Shown piece after piece: positions 42,561 to 51,277 of a stretch of DNA of 64,000 bases; positions within the stretch are counted from its first letter, which is position 1, and every line of letters begins with the position of its first letter. Made by a program: the position numbers and the translations under genes. This stretch comes from Cyclobacteriaceae bacterium (GTDB lineage Bacteria; Bacteroidota; Bacteroidia; Cytophagales; Cyclobacteriaceae): positions 248,001 to 312,000 of the forward strand of contig JAEUUC010000011.1 in NCBI GenBank assembly GCA_016787665.1. Direction: 5' to 3'. The notes beneath the pieces were generated by a model. The model was given only the letters and a program-made list of their open reading frames with translations. It was not told the origin of the DNA and searched no databases.

Positions 42561-43568
42561 TTATCTAACACTAATACCAAAGCCGGCAGAAAAAATACTA
42601 CGCTTCTGCAACGTGTAATCCGCATGCAGGGTGAATACGGCTAGCTTGAGTCGCAATCCGCCCGTTGCCCGGAAACTGGATTCACTCAGACTAATGGCCA
42701 CCGGGTCAACCAGTGTAAGGTTGCCAATTGGCGGGGGATTAGTAATCTCATACGAACCCTTAATATCTAATCCTGTCGAGGCTGCGTTGTAGCCCACCCC
42801 ACCATACACCGTGAGAACCGCAATTTTTTTCGAGATGAGTGCTTGCACAGTCCAGGCGCTGACATCATACTGCCCGAATTGCTCGGTACCATTGGAGGCA
42901 AATGTACCTTCCAGGTTAACCCGGGCTTCCATTTTGGTGTACGCGGCAAACAGGGAAAGATCAAACGGCAACGCCTTGATACCCGGGATGTATTGCTTTA
43001 CATCGTGCATAACACCAAAGCCAAGCAACTTGGCACTGTTACCGTCACCGAAACCAACTTCGGGCAAAAAACGAATGCGAACATCGGTACCTTTAATAAG
43101 TCCTATACCGAGATGTGCGATGGGGGCAGGAAAGATGTTTCGGCCAAACGCTTTGGGCGGATCAATGCCGGGAGGCCCATCAAACTGCACCCCCGGTGCG
43201 GCTTTATAAGCATAACGCGGGGTAATATCGGGTCCGTAAATGGTAGGTGCCTGCCCATCCGTTGGGTTCACCAAATCAATGTTCTGAAGATTTAGTCCAG
43301 CAACATTATAGAACAATTCGTCATCTGGTATAAAAATGGCGCTGCCGGTGAACGTGAGATCAAAACCCAGCAAGCTGTGCGGTTTAGCCGTGTTGTACCA
43401 ACCTTGATTCAATCCAAATGCCAGTGACTTTAGAACAGGTTCGGTATAACCTTGAATGAGTTTTGAGGCATCTTGTGAGCCCGAGCGCAACAGTTCTTCA
43501 AGTCCGCTTTGCGCATGGGCGGTAACCGTTACGCAACAAAACAGGATGAGCAATCGAAGGGCTTTCAT
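42561..43568 (-). CDS. Outer-membrane beta-barrel-like protein (DUF6588-type), copy 2
   Basis: A 335-residue paralogue of the gene at 41478. Signal peptide (about 1-19), then LIQGYTEPVLKSLAFGLNQG, NTAKPHSLLGFDLTFTGSAI, YGPDITPRYAY, HLGIGLIKGTDVRIRFLPEV and the closing SIFSAGFGISVR. The two are tandem duplicates that have diverged clearly. The assignment to DUF6588 is by recall of the pattern and not checked. It runs away from waaA, with a 74-base gap. Confidence 0.7.
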   Translation of the reverse strand: MKALRLLILFCCVTVTAHAQSGLEELLRSGSQDASKLIQGYTEPVLKSLAFGLNQGWYNTAKPHSLLGFDLTFTGSAIFIPDDELFYNVAGLNLQNIDLVNPTDGQAPTIYGPDITPRYAYKAAPGVQFDGPPGIDPPKAFGRNIFPAPIAHLGIGLIKGTDVRIRFLPEVGFGDGNSAKLLGFGVMHDVKQYIPGIKALPFDLSLFAAYTKMEARVNLEGTFASNGTEQFGQYDVSAWTVQALISKKIAVLTVYGGVGYNAASTGLDIKGSYEITNPPPIGNLTLVDPVAISLSESSFRATGGLRLKLAVFTLHADYTLQKRSIFSAGFGISVR

Positions 43569-43631
43569 GGGGAGGTTTTATATGTAAATAAACGATTTTT
43601 TAAGCTAGCCCTAAAACGCGCTGACGCCTTG

Positions 43632-43639
43632 TATATTTG
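43632..43639 (+). promoter_or_regulatory. waaA -7 box, near-leaderless
   Basis: TATATTTG matches TAnnTTTG exactly and ends three bases before the GTG start at 43643. An in-frame TTG at 43637 lies inside the box and cannot be the start of a transcript from it. Confidence 0.55.
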
Positions 43640-43642
43640 GAC

Positions 43643-44887
43643 GTGCGAATCCTATATCGCTTACTCATTTTCTTCACACAAGGCATCACGCTGGTATTGG
43701 CGCTGGTAAATCCCAAGTTGAAGAAATTTGTAACCGGACGACACCACCTATGGCGGACCCTAGAGACCTTTTTTCCCCAAACCGCACCCGTGGTTTGGTT
43801 TCACTGCGCCTCCCTGGGCGAGTTTGAACAAGGGCGCCCAGTCATTGAGGCCTTTCGAAAACAATTCCCCGCACATAAGATTCTGCTAACCTTTTTTTCC
43901 CCTTCCGGTTACGAGGTTCGGAAAAATTATGATGGTGCCGATTTTGTTTCGTACATCCCGTGGGACGCGCCAGCGGCTTGTGCTCGTTTCCTCGACCTGA
44001 TTAAGCCCTCAGCTGCCTTCTTAGTTAAGTACGAGTTCTGGCCGAACTTGCTCTTCGCGCTGGCCGCCCGAAACATTCCGGTGGTTTCCATTTCCGGCAT
44101 TTTCCGGCCCAGTCAGCATTTCTTCTCCTGGTATGGCGGATTTTTCCGACAAGCGTTGCGCACGGTAGACTACTTTTTTGTGCAGAACGAGGAGTCGAAA
44201 AAGCTTCTCAATCAGATCGGTATACATAAGGTAGTCATCAGCGGTGATACCCGGTTTGATCGTGTGCAAGCCATCGTTCAACTACAGGACGAACTTGAAT
44301 TGGCCAAACGCTTTAAAGGTGATGACAAGGTGATGGTGATCGGTAGTTGCTGGCCAGACGATATGGATGTACTGGCACCTTTCATCCACGAGCAAAAAAA
44401 CCGGTTAAAGTTTATTGTTGCGCCACACGAGCTGAGTGAAGACGGTCTGGAAAAACTGGAAAAACAAATCTCAGGCCCACAGGTGCGATACTCGCGGGCA
44501 AATTCGGTAAACGAAATCGAACGTTATCAGGTGCTCATCATTGACAACATCGGCCTGTTGGCACGGCTGTACCGCTATGGCGAATTTGCGTTTGTAGGCG
44601 GAGCATTTGGCGATGGGCTCCATAATATTCTGGAAGCCGCTGGCTATGGCATACCCGTCTTTTTTGGGAACCGTAACTACGACAAGTTTCAGGAAGCGCA
44701 TGACCTGATCAACCGCGGAGGTGCCTTCGCGGTTGCCGACTACACAGAACTCAAAATGCGATATCAAACCGTGAGCGAACCCGAAAATTATGTATTGGCC
44801 TGCGAAGTTTGCCGCAGTTACGTGGAACAAAACCAGGGTGCAACGGAAAAGATCATGGCGTACTGCCGCAACTTACTCACGACATGA
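43643..44887 (+). CDS. waaA: 3-deoxy-D-manno-octulosonic acid (Kdo) transferase
   Basis: A 414-residue glycosyltransferase adding Kdo from CMP-Kdo to lipid A precursor at the inner membrane. The start is GTG 43643 (VRILYRLLIFFTQGITLVLA, the membrane anchor). Family parts: VWFHCASLGEFEQGRPVIEA, LTFFSPSGYEVRKNY, VKYEFWPNLLFA, GDTRFDRV, GSCWPDD, and FVGGAFGDGLHNILEAAGYG at the C-terminal CMP-Kdo site. It overlaps rsgA by four bases and faces away from the kdnB-kdnA cluster 2 kb away. Confidence 0.95.
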   Translation: MRILYRLLIFFTQGITLVLALVNPKLKKFVTGRHHLWRTLETFFPQTAPVVWFHCASLGEFEQGRPVIEAFRKQFPAHKILLTFFSPSGYEVRKNYDGADFVSYIPWDAPAACARFLDLIKPSAAFLVKYEFWPNLLFALAARNIPVVSISGIFRPSQHFFSWYGGFFRQALRTVDYFFVQNEESKKLLNQIGIHKVVISGDTRFDRVQAIVQLQDELELAKRFKGDDKVMVIGSCWPDDMDVLAPFIHEQKNRLKFIVAPHELSEDGLEKLEKQISGPQVRYSRANSVNEIERYQVLIIDNIGLLARLYRYGEFAFVGGAFGDGLHNILEAAGYGIPVFFGNRNYDKFQEAHDLINRGGAFAVADYTELKMRYQTVSEPENYVLACEVCRSYVEQNQGATEKIMAYCRNLLTT

Positions 44888-45795
44888 CGGGCCTGGTCTT
44901 CAAATCGACAGGTTCTTGGTACGATGTGCAGGTGGACGGCCGGCATTACCCGGCCCGCGTGCGCGGCAAATTACGCCTGGAAGGAATCAAAGAGAACAAT
45001 CCCATTGCCGTGGGTGACCGTGTGGATGTTGACATCGAGGGCCATGAGGCAATCATTACCGCCATTCAGCCAAGGATCAATCACGTGCTGCGCCAGTCCG
45101 TAAAAAAAACCGGGCACAGTCACGTGCTGGCTGCCAACATCGACCAGGCCCTGGTAGTCGCCACGATCAAACAACCACGTACTTCGTTGGGCTTTATTGA
45201 TCGCTTTCTGGTTTCGGCCGAAGCCTTTCGCATTCCGCAAGTGATCGTGTTCAATAAGCGCGATTTGCTTACCGCGGACGAACGCGAAGAAGTAAACAAG
45301 TTGATTAACCTGTATGAAACAACTGGCGTACGCGTGTTGCTCATGTGTGCTGTTCGCGATGAGCTCGAACCCCTGTTACAAATCCTTCAGGGAAAAACAA
45401 CGCTCGTGGCCGGTCACTCCGGTGTAGGCAAGTCGACCCTGCTCAACCGGTTGTCGCCCGATATCAAACAAACGGTTGGTGACATCTCGGACTTTTCCAA
45501 TAAGGGCACGCACACGACCACTTTTGCCGAAATGTTCTCACTCAATGAGCAAACCCACATTATCGATACTCCGGGTGTAAAAGAATGGGGATTGGTGGAC
45601 ATGACGGCTGAAGAAATCTCGGATTACTTCCCTGAGATGCGCGACCGGAGGCTAGACTGCAAGTTGGGTGCCCGCTGCCTGCATCAGACTGAACCGAAAT
45701 GCGCCATCCGGACAGCCGTGGAAAAGGGCGACATCGCGGAGTCACGTTATCAAAGTTACCTGAGCATGATTGCGGGTGAAGACAACCGCAAGTAA
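44884..45795 (+). CDS. rsgA: Ribosome small-subunit GTPase A
   Basis: A 303-residue GTPase for 30S maturation. ATG 44884 overlaps waaA (ATGA), and the longer frame from 44809 is rejected. The order of GTPase motifs is circularly permuted as expected: G4 FNKRDLL comes before G1 GHSGVGKSTLLN and G3 DTPGVKEWG. The N-terminal OB domain holds VRGKLRLEGIKENNPIAVGD. The C-terminal zinc knuckle is DCKLGARCLHQTEPKC. All features are intact. Confidence 0.95.
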   Translation: MTGLVFKSTGSWYDVQVDGRHYPARVRGKLRLEGIKENNPIAVGDRVDVDIEGHEAIITAIQPRINHVLRQSVKKTGHSHVLAANIDQALVVATIKQPRTSLGFIDRFLVSAEAFRIPQVIVFNKRDLLTADEREEVNKLINLYETTGVRVLLMCAVRDELEPLLQILQGKTTLVAGHSGVGKSTLLNRLSPDIKQTVGDISDFSNKGTHTTTFAEMFSLNEQTHIIDTPGVKEWGLVDMTAEEISDYFPEMRDRRLDCKLGARCLHQTEPKCAIRTAVEKGDIAESRYQSYLSMIAGEDNRK

Positions 45796-45797
45796 AA

Positions 45798-46664
45798 TCA
45801 CGACTGATACTTCAGTTGTTTGTTTTGGCGGAGCAACTGCCCATAACGAAAGGCGAGTTTCCACAACCCCAATCGCAAACAGGTCCGGATTTCGTACCGG
45901 ACCCGGTGGGCCAGGGCTACCTGCTCGCGCTGTGTACGATTAAGTTTCATCGCCTTGTGCAACACCCGATAGGTTGTTTCCTGTTGCGGGCTCCGAAATG
46001 CAAACTGGGCCGCAGACATGGAACTGCTGAGCACACGTTTCTTCACCAGCGGCTGCGGCAGGTACAAAAATTTGAAATCGCGCGCAGCCCGAATCCAAAG
46101 ATCAAAGTCTTCGTACGCCAGCGTTTCATCATATCCCCCCAGGGCAACCAACACCGATTGCCGCATCATCACCGAAGGTGATAAAATAAAATACCGGCTG
46201 ATCACCTGCTCGTAAACATCACCCTGAGGCACATGGGCGTGGGGGAATCGAATGGAATGAAGGCCTTGTGTTTCACCTGCCGCATCGATGTATTCGCCAT
46301 CCGAGAACTGAATGCCATAAGCCGGTCCGGCCTGCTGAAGGGCCGCCACACCCCGGGCTATACGGTCAGGCCGTAAGACGTCATCGGCAGCGAGATCAAT
46401 TACAAATTCGCCCGAGCACTGCTTCCACGCCTTATTGAATGACCGTGTATAACCCACGTTGCGCTCGTGGCGGATGAACCGCGCGTCAGTTCGCCCGACC
46501 AGAGCATGCTCGATAGCGGCAACGCTGTCGTCCGTGCTGGCATCGTCAACAACAATCAGTTCAATGTGCGGGTAGGTTTGATTCAAGACCGATTGAATGG
46601 CTTCCTGCACATATCGGGCATGGTTGTAGCAAAGGCAAATCACGGATACCAGCGGCTCACTCAT
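45798..46664 (-). CDS. Family 2 glycosyltransferase
   Basis: A 288-residue GT-A enzyme. LVSVICLCYNHARYVQEAIQ and IELIVVDDASTDDS mark the nucleotide-sugar site, and VIDLAADDVLRPDRI holds the metal-binding acidic motif. YEDFDLWIRAARDFKF is the acceptor-side acidic motif. The acceptor is unknown; the neighbourhood suggests an envelope or surface polysaccharide. There is no membrane helix. It overlaps the FemAB-like gene by eight bases and is convergent with rsgA, with two bases between stops. Confidence 0.88.
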   Translation of the reverse strand: MSEPLVSVICLCYNHARYVQEAIQSVLNQTYPHIELIVVDDASTDDSVAAIEHALVGRTDARFIRHERNVGYTRSFNKAWKQCSGEFVIDLAADDVLRPDRIARGVAALQQAGPAYGIQFSDGEYIDAAGETQGLHSIRFPHAHVPQGDVYEQVISRYFILSPSVMMRQSVLVALGGYDETLAYEDFDLWIRAARDFKFLYLPQPLVKKRVLSSSMSAAQFAFRSPQQETTYRVLHKAMKLNRTQREQVALAHRVRYEIRTCLRLGLWKLAFRYGQLLRQNKQLKYQS

Positions 46665-47595
46665 GCGTCAAAACTTTGCGGAATGTGAGCTTGGGGAATA
46701 ATTGGGCACCAAGGCGCACTTTGAATTCAAGCAGGGATGGCCGAAGCCGGCCGTTGTCGAGGCTTGTTCCTAAATCAAGCCACTGCATACCTTGCACACG
46801 TCCAAGATGGTATAAGCCTTCGTTCAATTTGACCACCGGGCTGAGTGAATCCCAAGCCGGATCATGATCATGATAAAAGTTGTACAAGACATGCCGGGTC
46901 ACACGCAACGACACGTTCGCTGCGATCCATTGATCCTTCAACCTGACCGCGGTCAGGATAACGTAGTTCGGAAATGCGGCTGCGAGTTTCTGCAAATCCG
47001 CGAGCGAAAGACTAAGCGATAAATTTTTTGACGCCCGCCATTCGCTCAAGTGCCGGTATACATTTTCAAGTTGGGCCAACGGCAAAAGTTGAAACTCCGC
47101 ACCCGCGGTGTCGCTCTTGCGCAACTTCTTTTTCTCCGCCCGATGGAGCGACTCATAAAACGGAACGGGCAGAATCGGTATGCTGGCCACCACATCTTCA
47201 TGGTTAATGTAGTTCGCGCGTGCCAGGGCCTCTTCAACAACTCGTTTGTCGTCTGAGCAATACGGAATGGGCGGGCACTTGATTTCAAGTTGACGAATGC
47301 CGCGCTGAACAAATTCAGCTTCGATATAGCGGAGGAAGTTTGACCATTCGGCTGCGGAAACATCAGGCAAGAAAATAAATGAGCCAAACGGAGCCCGCCC
47401 CGGGCTCGCGGCCATCCCCTGCTGAATATGAAAATGAATCAGAAGCGACAGGTGGTTGTTCCCGCGGTAGGCAGCAAAGGAAATCCAGCCTGTTGCGGCC
47501 TGAAGGCGCAAGTGACGTGGTTCATGAAAGAGCGAAACCGGCTCCGGCCATTCAAAATCCTCCGGCTGACCACAGCGAAATTCCAGTTCAGTCAA
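46657..47595 (-). CDS. FemAB/GNAT-fold acyltransferase-like protein
   Basis: A 312-residue protein. The first half has LSLLIHFHIQQGMAASPGRA, FGSFIFLPDVSAAEWSNFL and QLEIKCPPIPYCSD, and the second has SLHRAEKKKLRKSD, LTAVRLKDQWIAANVSLRVT and the typical end VVKLNEGLYHLGRVQGMQWL. This arrangement fits the FemAB-like (double GNAT) proteins that transfer amino acids or acyl groups in envelope synthesis. The donor is not predictable. It overlaps the genes on both sides, so GT2, this gene and the Mpo1-like gene form one minus-strand operon. Confidence 0.7.
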   Translation of the reverse strand: MTELEFRCGQPEDFEWPEPVSLFHEPRHLRLQAATGWISFAAYRGNNHLSLLIHFHIQQGMAASPGRAPFGSFIFLPDVSAAEWSNFLRYIEAEFVQRGIRQLEIKCPPIPYCSDDKRVVEEALARANYINHEDVVASIPILPVPFYESLHRAEKKKLRKSDTAGAEFQLLPLAQLENVYRHLSEWRASKNLSLSLSLADLQKLAAAFPNYVILTAVRLKDQWIAANVSLRVTRHVLYNFYHDHDPAWDSLSPVVKLNEGLYHLGRVQGMQWLDLGTSLDNGRLRPSLLEFKVRLGAQLFPKLTFRKVLTHE

Positions 47596-48071
47596 TAGGG
47601 TATACCTAAGCGCTTGTAAATAAAGTGCATCAGCCAGGCCGGACCGATCATTAAGAACTGCACGTCCTTAAAAAACGAAGGCTTCTTGCCTTCCACCTTA
47701 TGACCATAAAACTGGCCGATCCAGGCCACCACAAAAATGCCCAGCGAGACAGCCCACAAGGGCGCCACGTTCAACGTAACAATCAAATTGGTAAGAAAAA
47801 CGCAGACCAAGGCAAAAAGAACGAGTCCGATACTAAGCGGAATGGAGAGTGTTACATAGTACACAGTAACCAAGACCAGCACCACGGTAGCCCAGTTGGC
47901 GTAGGGGTTACCCTCGCCCAGTAAAGCTTGTATAGGGCCCGAAGGAATGGAGGCAATGAGTCCGACTACGCTAAAAAAAATCAGCGGAACACAGATCCAA
48001 TGAATGGCTTTGTTGGTCGCATTCTGGTGACTCTCACCATACTCGGCCAATAACTCGTCAATTCGTCTCAT
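47592..48071 (-). CDS. Mpo1/DUF962-family membrane protein
   Basis: A 159-residue protein with four hydrophobic segments. The conserved histidines are in YGESHQNATNKAIHWICVP and IGQFYGHKVEGKKPS, matching Mpo1 (yeast 2-hydroxy fatty-acid dioxygenase, iron dependent). In bacteria the family is common but untested. A role in 2-hydroxy fatty acid or sphingolipid-like lipid metabolism would be apt, since many Bacteroidota make such lipids, but this is inference. It heads the operon with the FemAB-like gene. Confidence 0.8.
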   Translation of the reverse strand: MRRIDELLAEYGESHQNATNKAIHWICVPLIFFSVVGLIASIPSGPIQALLGEGNPYANWATVVLVLVTVYYVTLSIPLSIGLVLFALVCVFLTNLIVTLNVAPLWAVSLGIFVVAWIGQFYGHKVEGKKPSFFKDVQFLMIGPAWLMHFIYKRLGIPY

Positions 48072-48117
48072 ACGGGTGGTGTTTAGTAGTCAAACCTACC
48101 CGAAACTTAACAACTTG

Positions 48118-48627
48118 TCAAGTGCGGGTTTTTACCTTCTTCCAGTCCTTGATTTGCCAATGGACATGCCCGGTCGTGAGATGGTTCTGTTGCTCGTCAA
48201 AAATTTTTACTTCGCAGTTCACCACCACGGATTCCGACTGCTGCAGGGGCTGCACGACTTCGCGTTCCAGCCAATCCGGTGTGATCACGAATTCGGCCCA
48301 CGCGCCCATTTTGCCCTGAAAGTGATAGTCCATCTCCAGCCGTTTGAGAATAATCCGGTAGTTGGTCATGCCCAGCCGGGAGATAAGCAGAAAACCGGTG
48401 GTAAACTCACTGAGCGTGGCCAGGGCACAGGCGTGTAGCCCGCGGATATGGTTCAAATTCTTCCGCTTGTAGGGAAGTCGTGTGCGCAAAGTAGTATCCG
48501 TGATTTGTGTTATCTCAAATCCATGCGGGATGTTAAAGGGGATGGTGCGCGCGAGATTGAAATTGAGTAACCACAGATAAAAGGATGAAGTCTTGGCTTT
48601 TTGAATAATTTTGGCGGGATCGAACAT
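48118..48627 (-). CDS. DUF4442 hot-dog-fold thioesterase-like protein
   Basis: A 169-residue protein with start ATG 48627 (MFDPAKIIQKAKTS). The long frame reaching 49206 is the antisense of the plus-strand dehydrogenase and is rejected. FYLWLLNFNLARTIPFNIPH, then LNHIRGLHACALATLSEFTT (the hot-dog helix) and DEQQNHLTTGHVHWQIKDW match DUF4442, a relative of PaaI-type thioesterases. It lies 46 bases upstream of the Mpo1-like gene on the same strand and is divergent from the gene at 48667 with 39 bases between starts. Confidence 0.75.
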   Translation of the reverse strand: MFDPAKIIQKAKTSSFYLWLLNFNLARTIPFNIPHGFEITQITDTTLRTRLPYKRKNLNHIRGLHACALATLSEFTTGFLLISRLGMTNYRIILKRLEMDYHFQGKMGAWAEFVITPDWLEREVVQPLQQSESVVVNCEVKIFDEQQNHLTTGHVHWQIKDWKKVKTRT

Positions 48628-48666
48628 GGAGGTTGATTTTACGATTCCCGATTTACGCATTTTGGC

Positions 48667-49788
48667 ATGAAGAGAAAAGTTATTGTACTGGGAGCCGGCC
48701 TGGTGGGCAAGGTAATGGCGGAGGATTTGAGTACCCACTTTGCTGTCACCTCGGCCGACCTGAGCGAAGCAGCGTTGCAACACGTAGCCCGCCTGGGCAT
48801 CCAAACGGTGCAGGCCGATTTTTCGCAACCTGATCAGATCCGGGAATTGGTAAAGCCATTTGATCTGGTGATCGGTGCAGTACCCGGCTTTCTGGGCTAC
48901 CAAATAGCGCAGGCGGTGATTGAAGCCGGGCGGAACATGGTTGATATCTCCTTCTTTCCCGAAGACCCGTTTGGCCTTGACGCCCTGGCAAAAGAAAAGG
49001 GTGTTACGATTGTTACGGACTGCGGAGTGGCTCCGGGCATGGGTAACATCATTCTGGGGCATCACAACCTGTCGATGAAGATCAATTCCTACGAGTGCCT
49101 CGTGGGCGGGCTGCCGGAAGTGCGCGAGTGGCCGTTTGAATACAAAGCCGTGTTTTCGCCCATCGATGTCATTGAAGAATACATTCGGCCGGCCCGGTAT
49201 GTGCAAAACCGTGCGGTTATCGTACGGGAGGCATTATCGGATGCCGAGCTTGTTCACTTCCCCGGTGTGGGCACGCTGGAGTCGTGGAACTCAGACGGAC
49301 TTCGGTCGCTGATCAAGACCATGCCGCATATCCCCAACATGATTGAAAAAACCCTGCGCTACCCCGGCACGATCGAGTATCTGCGCGTGCTGCGGGAAAC
49401 GGGTTTTTTCAACTATGAGGCGGTTGATATCAAAGGCGTGCCGGTGCGGCCCATTGATGTTACGGCCCAACTGCTTTTCCCGAAGTGGAAGCTGAAGCCG
49501 GGGGAACGGGAGTTTACCGTCATGCGCATACGGATTTCGGGGGAAGAAAACGGAAAACCCAAGACATACGAATACCAGTTGCTTGACCGCACGGACAGCC
49601 GGGGTACGCTCTCAATGGCCCGAACTACGGGCTACACCTGTACAGCCGTGGCTCACCTGGTGGCGGAAGGTGTCTACCGCCAGCCCGGCATCTCACCGCC
49701 CGAATTCCTGGGTCGTCATTTTGCTGAGGTGAATACCTACCTGCAAGACCGGGGTGTGATCTATCACGTGGCATCCGAAAACAAATAA
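48667..49788 (+). CDS. Saccharopine dehydrogenase-like / lysine 6-dehydrogenase-like enzyme
   Basis: A 373-residue NAD(P)-dependent enzyme. VIVLGAGLVGKVMAEDLS is the Rossmann start, VIGAVPGFLGYQIAQAVIEA and TDCGVAPGMGNIILGHH are family motifs, and LVGGLPEVREWPFEYKAVF starts the substrate domain. It resembles bacterial L-lysine 6-dehydrogenase and saccharopine-type enzymes; it is shorter than and distinct from the LYS9-type gene at 27369. The reaction could be lysine oxidative deamination. It is transcribed before nhaC with a 31-base gap. Confidence 0.8.
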   Translation: MKRKVIVLGAGLVGKVMAEDLSTHFAVTSADLSEAALQHVARLGIQTVQADFSQPDQIRELVKPFDLVIGAVPGFLGYQIAQAVIEAGRNMVDISFFPEDPFGLDALAKEKGVTIVTDCGVAPGMGNIILGHHNLSMKINSYECLVGGLPEVREWPFEYKAVFSPIDVIEEYIRPARYVQNRAVIVREALSDAELVHFPGVGTLESWNSDGLRSLIKTMPHIPNMIEKTLRYPGTIEYLRVLRETGFFNYEAVDIKGVPVRPIDVTAQLLFPKWKLKPGEREFTVMRIRISGEENGKPKTYEYQLLDRTDSRGTLSMARTTGYTCTAVAHLVAEGVYRQPGISPPEFLGRHFAEVNTYLQDRGVIYHVASENK

Positions 49789-49819
49789 ATACTACCTTTA
49801 TCCTTTTCGCACCTATTGC

Positions 49820-51277
49820 ATGACGGCCAAAAAAGAAGCCACGCTGCTCCAAGCCCTGATTCCAATCCTGTTCCTGATTGTCTTACTGACCATTAACGTA
49901 ATCGTGCTGGGCTCTGGTGCTATTGAAGGCGCCAATCAAATTGCCTTGCTGCTGGGTGCGGCTGTAGCGGGAGTTATCTCATTTCAATTAGGTCATACCT
50001 GGCACGAAATCGAAGTGAGTATTGTTCGCAGCATCAGTTCGGCCATGGCCGCCATGCTTATCCTACTCACCATCGGATCACTTTCAGGCACGTGGTTGCT
50101 CAGCGGCATTGTGCCTGCCATGATCTACTATGGATTAAAAATTCTGAATCCGACCATTTTCCTGCTGGCGGCCTGCGTAGTCTGCGCAATTGTTTCTCTT
50201 GCCACGGGCAGTTCATGGAGTACGGTGGCCACCGTTGGTATTGCGCTACTCGGAATCGGAAAAGCGTTAGATATTCACGAGGGCGTAATTGCCGGTGCCA
50301 TCATATCGGGCTCTTATTTTGGCGATAAGATGTCGCCCCTGAGCGACACCACCAACCTGGCTCCGGCCATGGCGGGCACCGATTTGTTTACTCATGTCAA
50401 GTACATGATGTACACTACGATACCCACGTTGGTCATCACGCTGTTGATTTTCATGGTGTGGGGTTTTACCCTCGACACCTCCACTACCGCGACTGATTCG
50501 CAAGCGGTGCTGGCCGCTATCGAAAACAGTTTTGATCTGAACCCGCTTCTTTTTGTTGTACCAGTATTGGTGATTGTCATGATTGTAAAAAAAGTACCCG
50601 CTTTGCCGGCTCTTTTGGTTGGCGCTCTGCTGGGTGGTTTGTGTGCGGTAATTTTTCAACCCGATGTTGTGCGCACCATTGCGGGTTCATCTGATAGCTA
50701 CCTCGAGGCCTCCTTTCTGGCTGTGATGAAGGCGATGACAACCACCATTCAGATCAACACCGATAATGCGATGATCACGGAGTTGCTGAAGGCAAAGGGA
50801 ATGGCCGGTATGCTCAATACCATTTGGCTGATTATCTGCGCTATGATTTTCGGGGGTGCCATGGAAGCGTCAGGATTGTTGAACCGGATTGCGCGGGAAA
50901 TTATCCGCTTTGCTCATAGCACGGGCTCGCTGGTGTTTTCAACCGCTGCCACGTGTATCTTCTTTAACTTCACCGCATCCGATCAGTATATGGCGATTGC
51001 CGTACCGGGGCGCATGTATGCCGACACTTATCGCAAACGTGGGTATAAGCCGGAGTTGCTCAGCCGCACGTTGGAAGATTCGGGAACCGTAACCTCTGTG
51101 CTGATTCCCTGGAATACCTGCGGAGCCACGCAATCCAATGTTTTGGGTGTAGCCACGGTGGCCTATCTGCCCTACTCATTTTTCTGCCTGATTAGTCCAA
51201 TCATGACCGTAACGCAGGCTTATTTGAATTTTAGGATACGCAGACTTTCAGATGACAAAACCCCCTCTGAAATCTAA
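49820..51277 (+). CDS. NhaC-family Na+/H+ antiporter
   Basis: A 485-residue protein with about twelve membrane segments. Family parts: IVRSISSAMAAMLILLTIGS, ATGSSWSTVATVGIALLGIG, AIISGSYFGDKMSPLSDTTN with the conserved Asp and Ser/Thr residues, TNDxxx-type DNAMITELLKAKGMAGML, and a C-terminal half with ASGLLNRIAREIIRFAHSTG and TLEDSGTVTSVLIPWNTCGA. It would exchange Na+ or an amine/organic acid with protons (NhaC and malate-lactate MleN are close). A -7-like TACCTTTA ends 19 bases before ATG. It overlaps the exonuclease start by 26 bases. Confidence 0.9.
   Translation: MTAKKEATLLQALIPILFLIVLLTINVIVLGSGAIEGANQIALLLGAAVAGVISFQLGHTWHEIEVSIVRSISSAMAAMLILLTIGSLSGTWLLSGIVPAMIYYGLKILNPTIFLLAACVVCAIVSLATGSSWSTVATVGIALLGIGKALDIHEGVIAGAIISGSYFGDKMSPLSDTTNLAPAMAGTDLFTHVKYMMYTTIPTLVITLLIFMVWGFTLDTSTTATDSQAVLAAIENSFDLNPLLFVVPVLVIVMIVKKVPALPALLVGALLGGLCAVIFQPDVVRTIAGSSDSYLEASFLAVMKAMTTTIQINTDNAMITELLKAKGMAGMLNTIWLIICAMIFGGAMEASGLLNRIAREIIRFAHSTGSLVFSTAATCIFFNFTASDQYMAIAVPGRMYADTYRKRGYKPELLSRTLEDSGTVTSVLIPWNTCGATQSNVLGVATVAYLPYSFFCLISPIMTVTQAYLNFRIRRLSDDKTPSEI

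Noticed and set aside
44809..44883. Longer start for rsgA
   Set aside because: It lies inside waaA; the family start and ATGA overlap are at 44884.
48628..49206. Minus-strand N-terminal extension of the DUF4442 gene
   Set aside because: It is the antisense of the plus-strand dehydrogenase gene, has no family signature, and the DUF4442 pattern begins at ATG 48627.
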